DNA of 64,000 nt from CAUSKK01 sp963533935 (lineage in GTDB: Bacteria > Pseudomonadota > Gammaproteobacteria > Cardiobacteriales > Cardiobacteriaceae): NCBI GenBank assembly GCA_963533935.1, contig CAUSQL010000002.1, positions 1 through 64,000 of the forward strand, in the 5' to 3' direction. The notes under the pieces were generated by a model that was not told where the DNA came from, did no database searches, and worked only from the letters and a program-made list of their open reading frames with translations. A program made the position numbers and the translations under genes. This document shows, one piece after another, positions 15,056 through 23,965 of the stretch; the stretch's first letter is position 1, and each line of letters begins with the position of its first letter.

Positions 15056-16471
15056 ATGCCCCTGCTTAGCCCCGAATTTGCCCTCTTCTTTCTGGCCTTC
15101 TTTCCCATTTACTGGCTGCTGCAACGGTGGCCGGCGGCGCAGAACGGCCTGCTGCTGCTGGTCTCCATCGGCCTGCTCTACCGCCTTAACCCCTATTTCT
15201 GCTACAGCGTCGGCGGCTACAGCCTATTCATCTACGGCCTGTCGCGGCTGCTGGTCAGTGAGAACCGGGCGCTGGCGCAGCTGGCCCTAAGCCTGGGCAT
15301 CGCCGCCTGCATCACCCTGTTTTTAATCTTTAAATACTTCGACTACTACCGCGGGCCGCTGGGGCTGGCGGCGCTGGATTTGCTCATGCCCCTGGGCCTG
15401 TCCTACTACGTGTTCCAGTCCATCAGCTACCTGCTGGTGGTTTACCGACGGCGGGCCCCACCCCTGAATTTGCCCGACCTGCTGCTCTTTCTCAGCTTCT
15501 TCCTCACCATCACCGCCGGGCCCATACTGCGGGCGAAGTCCTTCCAGAGCCGCGCCGGCCGCCAGTGGGGCTTCCTCGACCAGTGGGCCACGCCGAAGCA
15601 GCCGCTGGATTTGGCGGCGGCTATCCATTTAATCCTCGCCGGCATCTTTAAGTGCTGGTGCCTGGCCGGCCTGCTGGGCCAGGAGCTGGTTAATCCGGTC
15701 CTAAATAATCCGCAGCAGTACGACGGCCTAACGGTGCTGGCGGCCATCTACGGCTACAGCTGGCAGCTGTTCTTTAATTTTTCCGGCTACAGCCAGCTGG
15801 TGCTGGGCCTCGGCCTGCTGCTGGGCTGGCGGCTGCCGGTGAATTTCCTCCTGCCGCTGAACGCGGAGAACCTGCGCGAGTTCTGGGAACGCTGGCACAT
15901 CAGCCTGTCCACCTGGATTCGCGACTACATCTACATTCCCCTGGGCGGCGGCCGCTGCGGCTTCGGGCGCCGGCAGCTGAACATACTCATCGCCTTCGTG
16001 CTGTCCGGTCTGTGGCACGGCACCGGCTGGAACTTCTTCTACTGGGGCCTGCTGCACGGCCTCGGGCTGGTGGCGCTGAACCTGTGGCAGCGCTGGCGGC
16101 GGCCGGGGCCCGACGACTGGCCCGAGGTGCCGGGGCCGGGGCGCCGCTGGCTGTCCGCCCTTATCACCTTTAATTTCGTCGCCTTCACCTTTGTCATCTT
16201 TAAAAGCGCCAATCTGGCCGAGGCGGCGCTGATTTTTTCCTCCCTGGCCAACGGCCTGCAGAAGGGCTGGCCGCTGGCTGTGCTCGGCCTGCTGGCGCTG
16301 CTGGCCGGCTGGGCCCTGTACCCGAGCCTGCACCGGCTGTTCACGGCGTCCATGGCCGCCTGGGCGCAGGTGCCGCCGCTGCTCTGGTTTATTCCCCTCA
16401 GCTTTCTCATCGGCCTCATGGTGCTGCTGGCGCCGGAGGGCGTACCGGAGTTCATCTATGCGAATTTTTAA
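15056..16471 (+). CDS. MBOAT-family membrane O-acyltransferase (AlgI/PatA-like)
   Basis: 471 residues with about eleven hydrophobic segments. The MBOAT signature REFWERWHISLSTWIRDYIY holds His281, and the invariant catalytic-type histidine is His321 in LWHGTGWN. The family moves acyl groups, usually acetyl, from the cytoplasm to an extracytoplasmic acceptor. The 3' end overlaps the next gene by 14 bases, and two SGNH proteins follow, as in PatA/PatB/Ape1 (peptidoglycan) and AlgI/J/X (alginate) systems. No polysaccharide synthesis genes are nearby, which favours peptidoglycan as acceptor, but this is inference. Confidence 0.9.
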   Translation: MPLLSPEFALFFLAFFPIYWLLQRWPAAQNGLLLLVSIGLLYRLNPYFCYSVGGYSLFIYGLSRLLVSENRALAQLALSLGIAACITLFLIFKYFDYYRGPLGLAALDLLMPLGLSYYVFQSISYLLVVYRRRAPPLNLPDLLLFLSFFLTITAGPILRAKSFQSRAGRQWGFLDQWATPKQPLDLAAAIHLILAGIFKCWCLAGLLGQELVNPVLNNPQQYDGLTVLAAIYGYSWQLFFNFSGYSQLVLGLGLLLGWRLPVNFLLPLNAENLREFWERWHISLSTWIRDYIYIPLGGGRCGFGRRQLNILIAFVLSGLWHGTGWNFFYWGLLHGLGLVALNLWQRWRRPGPDDWPEVPGPGRRWLSALITFNFVAFTFVIFKSANLAEAALIFSSLANGLQKGWPLAVLGLLALLAGWALYPSLHRLFTASMAAWAQVPPLLWFIPLSFLIGLMVLLAPEGVPEFIYANF

Positions 16472-17333
16472 ATTGTTAATCCTCCTGGCTACGGCCGCCT
16501 GCGCCGCCAAGGGGCCGCCGCCGGGGCAGGCCATAAATAGCGCCGTGGCCCAGCTTAAACCCCTAGAACTGCTGGCGGCCCTGGGCGAGCTGCCAGACCC
16601 AACCGGGCCGCCGCCCCCATTGCCCACCCGGAAAATCACCGCCGCCGTGGCCAGCGGCCGGCCGCTGCTGCTGTTGCCGGCCCTGGGCTTCCCGTTGCCG
16701 GCCGGCGACGGTTTCATTCATCTGGCGCCGGGGAAAAAGGTCTATCTGGCCGGCGATTCGCTGATGGAAGGGCTCGGCTATTTCCTCGTGCCCTACTTCC
16801 AGCGCTACGACGTGGCGGTCATCGCCGGCGGCCGCCAGAACACCGGGCTGGTGAACGAGCAGCTCTACAACTGGCCGGAGCAGGTGCGGCGCACCTTCCG
16901 CGACCACCGGGACATCGGCCTGATGCTGCTGCTGGTGGGCGCCAACGACCCCAAGGACATGGGCGCCGCGAAATTTCCCAGCAAGGCCTGGGAGCGGGAG
17001 TACGCGCGGCGGCTGCAGAAAATCATCACCATCGCCCGCAGCAACGGTTGCCAGCTGGTGCTGCTGACGGTGCCGCCCATGGGTAAGAAGGAATTCAACG
17101 GCCAGATGAATTACATCAACGGCCTGCTGGCCCGGGTGGCCTTTAAAAATAAGCTGCCGCTGATTCACAGCGCCCGGGATTTGGCCGGGGATAGGCAGAG
17201 CCAGGTGGGCAAGTACCTGCCGGTGATTGACGGGCGCCAGATACGCGCGCCGGACGGGGTGCATTTCACCCGCGCCGGCTACGATTTCTGGGGCAATAAG
17301 GTTAAGGACTATTTCTTCGTGGACATCTTCTAA
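16458..17333 (+). CDS. Exported SGNH-hydrolase-like protein (first of two)
   Basis: 291 residues. The N-terminus MRIFKLLILLATAACA is a signal peptide that may be lipoprotein-type, although the TAAC box is not canonical. The SGNH domain has GDSLMEG with nucleophile-type Ser101, GANDP with Asn163, and DGVHFT with Asp266 and His269. These are the residues expected in an acetyl-transferring or de-acetylating enzyme that partners an MBOAT protein. It overlaps the MBOAT gene and is joined to the next gene by a TAATG overlap, so the three are translationally coupled. Confidence 0.88.
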   Translation: MRIFKLLILLATAACAAKGPPPGQAINSAVAQLKPLELLAALGELPDPTGPPPPLPTRKITAAVASGRPLLLLPALGFPLPAGDGFIHLAPGKKVYLAGDSLMEGLGYFLVPYFQRYDVAVIAGGRQNTGLVNEQLYNWPEQVRRTFRDHRDIGLMLLLVGANDPKDMGAAKFPSKAWEREYARRLQKIITIARSNGCQLVLLTVPPMGKKEFNGQMNYINGLLARVAFKNKLPLIHSARDLAGDRQSQVGKYLPVIDGRQIRAPDGVHFTRAGYDFWGNKVKDYFFVDIF

Positions 17334-18352
17334 TGGCAAATAAATTTCGCACCATTCAGCTGTACCTCAGCCTGCTGCTGACGGCGCTGCTGCTGCTCTG
17401 GTTTAACCAAAATTCCCTCAACGGCTACTGGCAGGCCCAGTACCACCGGCCCAGCCCGCTGGAGCCGCTGAATGATTTTCCCTGGTGGCAGCGAGGCGGC
17501 CAGCTGCGGGCGCGGTTGCAGGCGTTAATCGGGCCGACCCCGGTTCAAGGGGAGGCTACCCAGGCAGAGCCGGTTCAGACGGAGTCTGTTCAGACGAAGT
17601 CTGCGCCGGAAGCCTCCGTGGGCGTCATTAAACGTCGCAGCTACGAGGACTGGAACCCGCCGGAGCAATTGGAAGAACCGGCCGACGACCTGGGCGCCGC
17701 CCTGGCCCCAGATAATTCACCGCCGGACAATGTGCCGGTGGCCGCTGCCGGCGACGGGGTGCAGGTGCTGATGGTCGGCGATTCCATCATGATGGGCATT
17801 GCGCCGCAGCTGCAGCGGCTGCTCCAGCAGCGGCACATCGCTTCACTGAATCTCAGTAAGCAGAGCACCGGTCTGGTCAATAACCGCTACTTCAACTGGG
17901 CGGAGAAGATTCAGGGGGCCATGGCCCAGCACGGCGCCATTAATACCCTGGTCATCTTCGTCGGCCCCAACGACCCCTGGGACATTTACACCAAGCGCAA
18001 AACCTACAAATTCGCCACCACGGACTGGGCCCAGGAGTACGGCCGGCGCATGGGGGAAATCATCGCCCTGGCCCGCCGGTACAATCTGCGCCTAATCTGG
18101 GTGGAAATTCCCGCCATGAAAGACCCGGCCTTCAGCGGCAAGATGGACTTCATCAACGGGGTAATCCGCCAGCAGGCCGCCGCCGCCGGCTTTGAGCTAA
18201 TTCCCACCCGCGCGCTGCTCGGCGAGCAGTACCAGGAGACGCGCAGCGTCGGCAAGCGCAGCCTGCGCATCCGCGGCAAGGACGGCATTCACTTCACCGG
18301 CGAGGGCTACCGCATCATCGCCGAAGCCATTAAGGAACAAATTAGCCCCTGA
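17333..18352 (+). CDS. Membrane-anchored SGNH-hydrolase-like protein (second of two, DUF459-like)
   Basis: 339 residues: one N-terminal hydrophobic segment (residues 8-23) anchors it, then a long Pro/Glu-rich linker (about 60-145) and an SGNH domain with GDSIMMG (Ser151), GPNDP (Asn213) and DGIHFT (Asp317, His320). It is homologous to the preceding protein (both have STGLVN/NTGLVN and NW.E motifs), so the pair arose by duplication. One may transfer the acyl group and the other remove it, as PatB and Ape1 do, but which is which cannot be told here. Confidence 0.88.
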   Translation: MANKFRTIQLYLSLLLTALLLLWFNQNSLNGYWQAQYHRPSPLEPLNDFPWWQRGGQLRARLQALIGPTPVQGEATQAEPVQTESVQTKSAPEASVGVIKRRSYEDWNPPEQLEEPADDLGAALAPDNSPPDNVPVAAAGDGVQVLMVGDSIMMGIAPQLQRLLQQRHIASLNLSKQSTGLVNNRYFNWAEKIQGAMAQHGAINTLVIFVGPNDPWDIYTKRKTYKFATTDWAQEYGRRMGEIIALARRYNLRLIWVEIPAMKDPAFSGKMDFINGVIRQQAAAAGFELIPTRALLGEQYQETRSVGKRSLRIRGKDGIHFTGEGYRIIAEAIKEQISP

Positions 18353-18386
18353 TTTACATACAGGGGAAGCGCCCCTATGTTTGTTA
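18353..18386. repeat. Palindromic element, single half-unit
   Basis: ATTTACATACAGGGGAAGCG then CCCCTATGTTTGTTAAA, immediately after the SGNH operon and 44 bases before ispA. Confidence 0.8.
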
Positions 18387-18429
18387 AAAAGGCGCCTGAG
18401 CGGCCCCGGCCGTTTGTTAGAGGAGAATT

Positions 18430-19239
18430 ATGCTTAAACACATCGAAACCATACTTGACGTCGCCCTGCCCCGGGAGGGTACGTTGGCGGCGGCCATGCG
18501 CTACGGCACCATGAACGGTGGCAAACGGCTGCGGGGCCAATTAATCCTGGCCACCGGCGCGGACTTCGGCGCCGACGTAAATTTGTTAAATCGCGCCGTC
18601 TGCGCCATGGAGGCCCTGCACGCCTATTCCCTAATCCACGACGACCTGCCGGCCATGGACAACGACGACTGGCGCCGCGGCCAGCCCAGCTGCCATAAGC
18701 AGTTCGACGAGGCCACCGCTATCCTCGCCGGCGACGGTCTACAGAGCTGGGCCTTTCTCCAGCTGGCCCAGAACCGGCACCCGCGCCAGGGCGACGCGCT
18801 GAACATTTTCGCCGCCGCCGCCCTCGCCATGGTGCACGGGCAGATGCTGGACATGGAGGCGCAGGCCGACCCGCTGGCCATTCACCAGCTGAAGACCGGC
18901 GCCCTCATCGCCGCGGCCCTGGAGCTGGGCGCCGTCTACGGGGCGGAATACGGCGAACGGCGACCGACCCTGCGCGCCCTGGGGCAAAGCCTGGGGCTGG
19001 CCTACCAGCTGTTGGACGACCTGCTGGACTGCCGCGGCGACAGCGCCACCCTCGGCAAGAGCGCCGGCAAGGATTTGGAGCAGGGAAAAAATAGCGCGGT
19101 GAAGGTCTACGGCCTGGCGGCCAGCGAGCAGCTGCTGGAGGAACAGCGGCGCCGCAGCCTGGAACTGCTGGATTCCCTGCCGCAGCGGGGCGCCCAGCTG
19201 CGGCCGGTGGTGGAAAAGATGCTGTGGCGGGACCACTGA
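18430..19239 (+). CDS. ispA: Farnesyl/geranyl diphosphate synthase (polyprenyl synthetase family)
   Basis: 269 residues. It condenses isopentenyl diphosphate with allylic diphosphates to give precursors of quinones and undecaprenyl carriers. GGKRLRG substrate-binding motif, first Asp-rich motif DDLPAMD starting at Asp71, and second Asp-rich motif DDLLD at 196-200 are present. It lacks about 20 N-terminal residues compared with typical IspA, but AGGAGAATT precedes this ATG. It overlaps the next gene by ATGA. Confidence 0.93.
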   Translation: MLKHIETILDVALPREGTLAAAMRYGTMNGGKRLRGQLILATGADFGADVNLLNRAVCAMEALHAYSLIHDDLPAMDNDDWRRGQPSCHKQFDEATAILAGDGLQSWAFLQLAQNRHPRQGDALNIFAAAALAMVHGQMLDMEAQADPLAIHQLKTGALIAAALELGAVYGAEYGERRPTLRALGQSLGLAYQLLDDLLDCRGDSATLGKSAGKDLEQGKNSAVKVYGLAASEQLLEEQRRRSLELLDSLPQRGAQLRPVVEKMLWRDH

Positions 19240-20117
19240 TGAGTTTCCGCGACACCCTGCTGGGGCTGCTGGTGGTCTTTATCTGGGGGACGAATTTCTA
19301 TTTCATGAAGATGGCGCTGGTGCAGCTGTCGCCGCTGACCATGGGCTTTATGCGCTTTTTCTTTCTCCTCTTTCCCACCCTATTTTTCCTAAGGCGGCCA
19401 CCCACCAGCTGGCGGCTGCTCTTCTACTACAGCCTAACCATCGGCTTTGGCCAGTTCGCCCTAATGTTCCTGGCCATGAAAATGGGCTTAGCCTCGGGCC
19501 TGTCCTCATTGCTAATGCAGAGCCAGGTGTTCTTCACCCTTGTGCTGGTGGCCCTGGTCTGGGGCGAACGGCTGAACCGGCGCCAATGGCTAGCTTTAAT
19601 GGTGGGATTGGGCGGCCTGCTGACCATTGGCCTGGGGCAGTTTGTGGGGCCCCAGCCCCTGGGGGCCCTACTGGTAATCCTCGGCTCGGCCCTGGCCTGG
19701 GCGCTGGGCAATCTGCTGGTGAAGCATATCGGCCCGGTGAATGGGCTGGCGCTGGCGGTCTGGGGCAATGTTTTCACCCTGCTGCTCTTTGCCCTGACGG
19801 TGCCCTTTAGCCCCGGTTTGGACAATTTTCTTAGGGAAATCCGCGGCATTTCCGCCTTTACCCTGCTGGCCGTGTTCTTCCAGTCCTACGCCTCCAGCCT
19901 GCTGGGCTATGGCAGCTGGGGCTATCTGCTGGCCAAGTATCCGGCGAAGCTGGTGGCGCCGCTGGCCCTGCTGGTGCCGGTGGTGGGTCTGGCCATCGGC
20001 AGCCTCTTTCTCCATGAACCCCTGAACGGCTACCACTGGCTGGGCATTGGCCTGATGATTCTGGGGCTGGCCCTGCACGTCTTCAGTGTCGACCGTTCCG
20101 GCGGCGGCAAGGGCTAA
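19239..20117 (+). CDS. EamA-family (drug/metabolite) transporter
   Basis: 292 residues from the ATG at 19239, which overlaps the ispA stop codon. Ten hydrophobic segments fall into two five-helix repeats; the first repeat has the WGTNFYFMK start and the second has P.....L..P......LF..EPL, both typical of EamA. The substrate is unknown; relatives export amino acids or other metabolites. Overlap with ispA indicates cotranscription only. Confidence 0.9.
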   Translation: MSFRDTLLGLLVVFIWGTNFYFMKMALVQLSPLTMGFMRFFFLLFPTLFFLRRPPTSWRLLFYYSLTIGFGQFALMFLAMKMGLASGLSSLLMQSQVFFTLVLVALVWGERLNRRQWLALMVGLGGLLTIGLGQFVGPQPLGALLVILGSALAWALGNLLVKHIGPVNGLALAVWGNVFTLLLFALTVPFSPGLDNFLREIRGISAFTLLAVFFQSYASSLLGYGSWGYLLAKYPAKLVAPLALLVPVVGLAIGSLFLHEPLNGYHWLGIGLMILGLALHVFSVDRSGGGKG

Positions 20118-20133
20118 GGGGCAGCGGGGCGAA

Positions 20134-20170
20134 ATTACCGACAGGGGAAGCGCTTCTCTGTATGTTTTTT
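20134..20170. repeat. Palindromic element, single half-unit
   Basis: AATTACCGACAGGGGAAGCGC then TTCTCTGTATGTTTTTT, between the convergent EamA and dtd genes. Confidence 0.75.
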
Positions 20171-20175
20171 CGGCC

Positions 20176-20613
20176 TTAGACCTCCAACAGAAAGGTTACC
20201 GGCCCATCATTGACCAAACTCACCGCCATGTCCGCGCCGAACTGGCCCAGCTGCACCGCGCCGTGGGCTGCCTGAAGCTGCGCCGCGAAGCGTTGGAAGA
20301 ATTCCGCCGCCGCCGCCGGCGCCATGGCCCCGTCAAAGCTGGGCCGCCGCCCCCTGTTCGTATTGGCCGCCAGGGTGAACTGGGACACCAGCAGGATTTC
20401 CCCGCCCACGTCGCGGACGGACCGATTCATCTTGCCCTGGCCGTCGCCGAAGAGGCGGTAATTTAGGATTTTTTCCTGCATTTTCAAGGAATTATCCCCG
20501 TCATCGTCCCGCTCCAACGCGAGAAACACCAGCAGCCCCGGGCCGATGGCCGCGATGGGTTCCCCGGCCACGTGGACGGCGGCGTTAGCCACCCGCTGTA
20601 GCAGTGCTTTCAT
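20176..20613 (-). CDS. dtd: D-aminoacyl-tRNA deacylase
   Basis: 145 residues, the normal length. It hydrolyses D-amino acids wrongly attached to tRNA. Conserved motifs are SQFTL (about residues 76-80) with the catalytic threonine region, and the C-terminal cross-subunit loop NDGPVTF. ATG at 20613 with GGGGAAAAACC. It is divergent from galU. Confidence 0.95.
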   Translation of the reverse strand: MKALLQRVANAAVHVAGEPIAAIGPGLLVFLALERDDDGDNSLKMQEKILNYRLFGDGQGKMNRSVRDVGGEILLVSQFTLAANTNRGRRPSFDGAMAPAAAAEFFQRFAAQLQAAHGAVQLGQFGADMAVSLVNDGPVTFLLEV

Positions 20614-20655
20614 GGTTTTTCCCCTTAAAATTAGGATTTTCCCACAGGAATTGCC

Positions 20656-21528
20656 ATGTTAAAAATCGCCGTTTTCCCCGTGGCCGGCTTCGGCACCCGC
20701 TTTCTCCCCGCCACGAAAGCCTGTCCCAAGGAAATGCTGCCGGTGGTGGATAAGCCGCTGATTCAGTACGCCGTGGAAGAGGCCTACGCCGCCGGCCTGC
20801 GCACCATGGTCTTCATCACCGGCCGGAACAAGTGGGCCATCACCGAGCACTACGACCGGGCCTACGAGCTGGAAAGCGAACTGGAACGGCGCGGCCAGGG
20901 CGAGCTGCTGCGCACGGTGCAGGCGGTGAAGCCGCGGGACATGGACGTCATCTACATTCGCCAGGAGCAGGCCCTGGGCCTCGGCCACGCGGTGCTCTGC
21001 GCCCGGCCCATTACCCAAAACAATCCCTTCGCCGTGCTGCTGGCCGACGATTTAATGGTCAGTGAAAAGCCGGTGCTACAGCAGATGGTCGAGCTGTACG
21101 AGCGGCACCAGCAGGGGGTGCTGGCGGTAATGGACGTGGCGCGGGCGGAAACCGGCAGCTACGGCATCGTTTCTACCGGCGCCCAGGTGGCCGAAGGGCT
21201 CTACGGCCTCAGTGCCATCGTCGAGAAGCCGGCGCCGGCGGCGGCCCCGTCCACCCTGGCGGTGGTGGGCCGCTATATCCTGCCGCCGACCATCATGGAA
21301 CTGCTGGCACGGACGCCGCGGGGCGCCGGCGGGGAGATTCAGCTGACCGACGCCATCGCCAGTCTCCTTCAGGAGAAGAGCCTGCTGGCCTACCGCTTCC
21401 GGGGCCGCCGCTTCGACTGCGGCCACAAGCTGGGCTATTTGCAGGCCAATCTGACTCTAGGTTTGGCCCATGAGAATCTGGCGGCGCCGCTGCGCGCCTA
21501 CATGGAACAGCTGTTGCGGGGAGAATAG
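20656..21528 (+). CDS. galU: UTP-glucose-1-phosphate uridylyltransferase
   Basis: 290 residues. It makes UDP-glucose for envelope glycans. The nucleotide-binding start AGFGTRFLPATKACPKEMLP is diagnostic, followed by DKPLIQYAVEEA, LADD metal site and VEKP. CACAGGAATTGCC precedes the ATG. It stands alone before a 348-base non-coding stretch. Confidence 0.95.
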   Translation: MLKIAVFPVAGFGTRFLPATKACPKEMLPVVDKPLIQYAVEEAYAAGLRTMVFITGRNKWAITEHYDRAYELESELERRGQGELLRTVQAVKPRDMDVIYIRQEQALGLGHAVLCARPITQNNPFAVLLADDLMVSEKPVLQQMVELYERHQQGVLAVMDVARAETGSYGIVSTGAQVAEGLYGLSAIVEKPAPAAAPSTLAVVGRYILPPTIMELLARTPRGAGGEIQLTDAIASLLQEKSLLAYRFRGRRFDCGHKLGYLQANLTLGLAHENLAAPLRAYMEQLLRGE

Positions 21529-21533
21529 GCGTT

Positions 21534-21613
21534 TAAATACAACGGGGCGCTTTAGCTGTTTGTAAATAAGCCGATTTATACAAACAGTCAAAGCGCCCCG
21601 TTGTTTGTAAATA
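21534..21613. repeat. Palindromic intergenic element, strong inverted pair
   Basis: AATACAACGGGGCGCTTTAGCTG-TTTGTAAATA and its near-perfect inverse TTTATACAAACAG-TCAAAGCGCCCCGTTGTTTGTAAAT. Here the outer ends read ACAACGGGG rather than ACAAACGGAC. It is the first of several copies in the galU-metG gap (21529-21876). Bases 21614-21702 hold no recognisable feature. Confidence 0.85.
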
Positions 21614-21702
21614 ATGAACTAAGGCTGGGAAATTAACACCGTAATCTCGATAAAAGGACTTAGGTAAAAACATCAGGCCATTACGTTGGAAAAGGGCCAT
21701 TT

Positions 21703-21861
21703 AGATACAACGGGGCGCTTCCTCTGTATGTAATTAACCCTTTAGGGTACTTTTACAAACGGACGGGCGTTAAAGCCTAAATACATACAGGAGAAGCGCC
21801 CGAGCGTTAGCGAAGGGTGCGTGAGGCGCCAGCCGAACAACCGCCCGGCCGTCGGTAAATT
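21703..21861. repeat. Palindromic elements: half-unit plus long-arm pair
   Basis: A half-unit at 21703-21734 (ATACAACGGGGCGCTTCC...CTGTATGTAATTA) is followed by a pair at 21752-21861 whose left arm is short (TTTACAAACGGACGGGCG) and whose right arm starts AATACATACAGGAGAAGCGCC and then carries the hairpin cassette (GCGTGAGGCGCC, AACAACCGCCCGGCC) before GTCGGTAAAT. This right-arm cassette matches, in inverted orientation, the one at 31102-31214. Confidence 0.8.
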
Positions 21862-21876
21862 TAGTAAAAGCCGCCG

Positions 21877-23895
21877 CTAGCTAATCTTCATGCCCGGCAC
21901 CGCCCGGCCGCCGGCCAGCAGCACCTGCAAGGTGTCGCTGTTGCTGGCGGAGAGAATCATGCCCTCGCTGAGGCCGAAGCGCATTTTCCGCGGCGTCAGG
22001 TTGGCCAGGTAGACCACCAGCTGGCCGACCAGCTCCTCCGGTTGGTGGAACTGCTTGATGCCGGAAAACACCTGCCGCGGGCCCAGCTCGCCCACGTCCA
22101 GCTGGAATTGCAGCAGTTTGTCCGAACCTTCCACGGTCTGGCAGCTGATTACCTTCGCGATGCGGATATCCAGGGCGGCGAAGTCCTCGATTTTTATCCA
22201 GTGGTAATCGGCCGAGGTTCCCGCCGGGGCCTTACCCAAGTTGCTCTCCGCCGCCAAATCCCGCTTGGTTTCCTCAATGATTGCCGTTAAGGCCTTATCC
22301 TCGATGCGCTGCAGCAGCGGCTTATAGGGGTTAATGGTTTGATTTAACAGCAATTTGTCCAGGTCATTCCAGCCGGTGGCACCGATGTTCAGCAGCGCTT
22401 CCACCGCCGCGGCAATCTCCGGCAGCACCGGCTTCAGATAGATGGTTAGGGCGTAGAAGGCGTTGATGAGCACGGTGCACACCTGCTGCACGTCGTTGTT
22501 TTCCTCCTTAATCTTCACCCAGGGCTTGGCGGCGTCGATGTACTCATTGGCCCGGTCCACCAGCGCCATAATTTCCCGCATGGCCAGGTTGTATTCCCGC
22601 TGCTCGTAGTGCGCGGCGATTATTTCCTTTTTACTGAGGATTAATTGCTGGAGCGAGTTGTCCGTTAATTCCTCCGCCAGCTGGCCGTTGAAGTTTTTCG
22701 TAATGAAGGGGAAGGAGCGGCTGGCCAAATTGATGTATTTGCCCACCAGGTCGCTGTTAATGCGCGTCTTAAAGTCCTGGAGATTTAAATCGATGTCTTC
22801 CACCCGCGCCGACAGCTTGTTGGCGAAGTAATAGCGCAGGTATTCCGGCCGCAAATGATTTAAATAGGTGCGCGCCTTAATGAAGGTGCCGCGGGACTTG
22901 CTCATCTTCTGGCCGTCCACGGTCAGAAAGCCGTGGCAGAACACGCCGCTGGGCTTGCGGAAGCCGGCCCCCTCCAGCATGGCCGGCCAGAAGAGCAGGT
23001 GGAAGTAGGCGATGTCCTTGCCGATGAAGTGGTACAGCTCCGTGCCGTGGCCCTCCTCCAAAAATTCCCGGTAATTCAAACCTCTATCCGCGGCAAAGGC
23101 CTTGAGCGAGGCGAAATAGCCGATGGGCGCGTCCAGCCACACGTAGAAATATTTATTGTCCTCGCCGGGGATTGGAAAGCCCCAGTAGGGCCCGTCGCGG
23201 CTGATGTCCCAGGGGGTCAGGCTGTCAGCCCACTCGGCCATCTTGTTGCGCATGGCCGATTGCAGCGGCGTTTTATCCAGCCACTCCTGGAGAAAGGCGG
23301 AAAATTGCGGTAAATCGAAGAAGATGTGCTCACTTTCCCGCAGAATCGGCCGCTCATTGCTCAAGATGGAGTAGGGATTAATCAGCTCCTCGGGGGCATA
23401 GGTGGCGCTGCACACTTCGCAGTTATCGCCGTACTGGTCCTGGCTGTGGCACTTGGGACATTCGCCCTTGATGAAGCGGTCGGGCAGGAAAATTTCCTTC
23501 TTCGGGTCGTAGAACTGCTGGATTACCCGGCGGGTGGTGTAGCCGCGCTCCTTCAGGCGGCCGTAGATTTCGTAGCTGATTTCCCGGTTTTCTGCGCTGT
23601 GGGTGCTGTGGAATTTGTCAAAGCTGATGAGGAAGCTGTCGAAGTCGCCCTTGTGCTCCTGCTGCATCCTATTGATGAGCTCTTCCGGACTAAGGCCCTC
23701 CTTCTCCGCCCGCAGCATGATGGGGGTGCCGTGGGCGTCGTCGGCGCCGAGGTAGTAGACTTCCACGCCGCGCAGCCGCTGGAAGCGCACAAAAATATCC
23801 GTTTGAATGTATTCCACCATGTGGCCCAGGTGCAGGGAACCGTTGGCGTAGGGCAGGGCGCTGGTAACCATCAGGCGCCGTTTCGTGCTGGTCAT
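21877..23895 (-). CDS. metG: Methionyl-tRNA synthetase
   Basis: 672 residues. It charges tRNA-Met. The class I signature HLGH is at 22-25 and KMSKS at 330-334. A zinc-knuckle region contains CPKCHSQDQYGDNCEVC. The C-terminal ~105 residues (from DFAALDIRIAKV) form a Trbp111-like tRNA-binding dimerisation domain, as in long-form MetG. It is convergent with galU and divergent from the lipoprotein gene at 23966. Confidence 0.97.
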   Translation of the reverse strand: MTSTKRRLMVTSALPYANGSLHLGHMVEYIQTDIFVRFQRLRGVEVYYLGADDAHGTPIMLRAEKEGLSPEELINRMQQEHKGDFDSFLISFDKFHSTHSAENREISYEIYGRLKERGYTTRRVIQQFYDPKKEIFLPDRFIKGECPKCHSQDQYGDNCEVCSATYAPEELINPYSILSNERPILRESEHIFFDLPQFSAFLQEWLDKTPLQSAMRNKMAEWADSLTPWDISRDGPYWGFPIPGEDNKYFYVWLDAPIGYFASLKAFAADRGLNYREFLEEGHGTELYHFIGKDIAYFHLLFWPAMLEGAGFRKPSGVFCHGFLTVDGQKMSKSRGTFIKARTYLNHLRPEYLRYYFANKLSARVEDIDLNLQDFKTRINSDLVGKYINLASRSFPFITKNFNGQLAEELTDNSLQQLILSKKEIIAAHYEQREYNLAMREIMALVDRANEYIDAAKPWVKIKEENNDVQQVCTVLINAFYALTIYLKPVLPEIAAAVEALLNIGATGWNDLDKLLLNQTINPYKPLLQRIEDKALTAIIEETKRDLAAESNLGKAPAGTSADYHWIKIEDFAALDIRIAKVISCQTVEGSDKLLQFQLDVGELGPRQVFSGIKQFHQPEELVGQLVVYLANLTPRKMRFGLSEGMILSASNSDTLQVLLAGGRAVPGMKIS

Positions 23896-23931
23896 TGCTG
23901 AACTCTCAAAATGAAAAATTGGATTCTAGCC

Positions 23932-23937
23932 TATAAT
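23932..23937 (+). promoter_or_regulatory. Promoter -10 box for the lipoprotein at 23966
   Basis: An exact TATAAT lies 28 bases before the start codon in the metG-lipoprotein divergent gap. The -35 region is weak (no good TTGACA match 16-18 bases upstream). Confidence 0.5.
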
Positions 23938-23965
23938 GTGAGCCCTCATATTTATGGAGACACCA

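Noticed and set aside
15728..16717. 329-residue minus-strand frame opposite the MBOAT gene
   Set aside because: Pro/Gln/Ala-rich shadow of a membrane protein with an intact MBOAT signature on the other strand.
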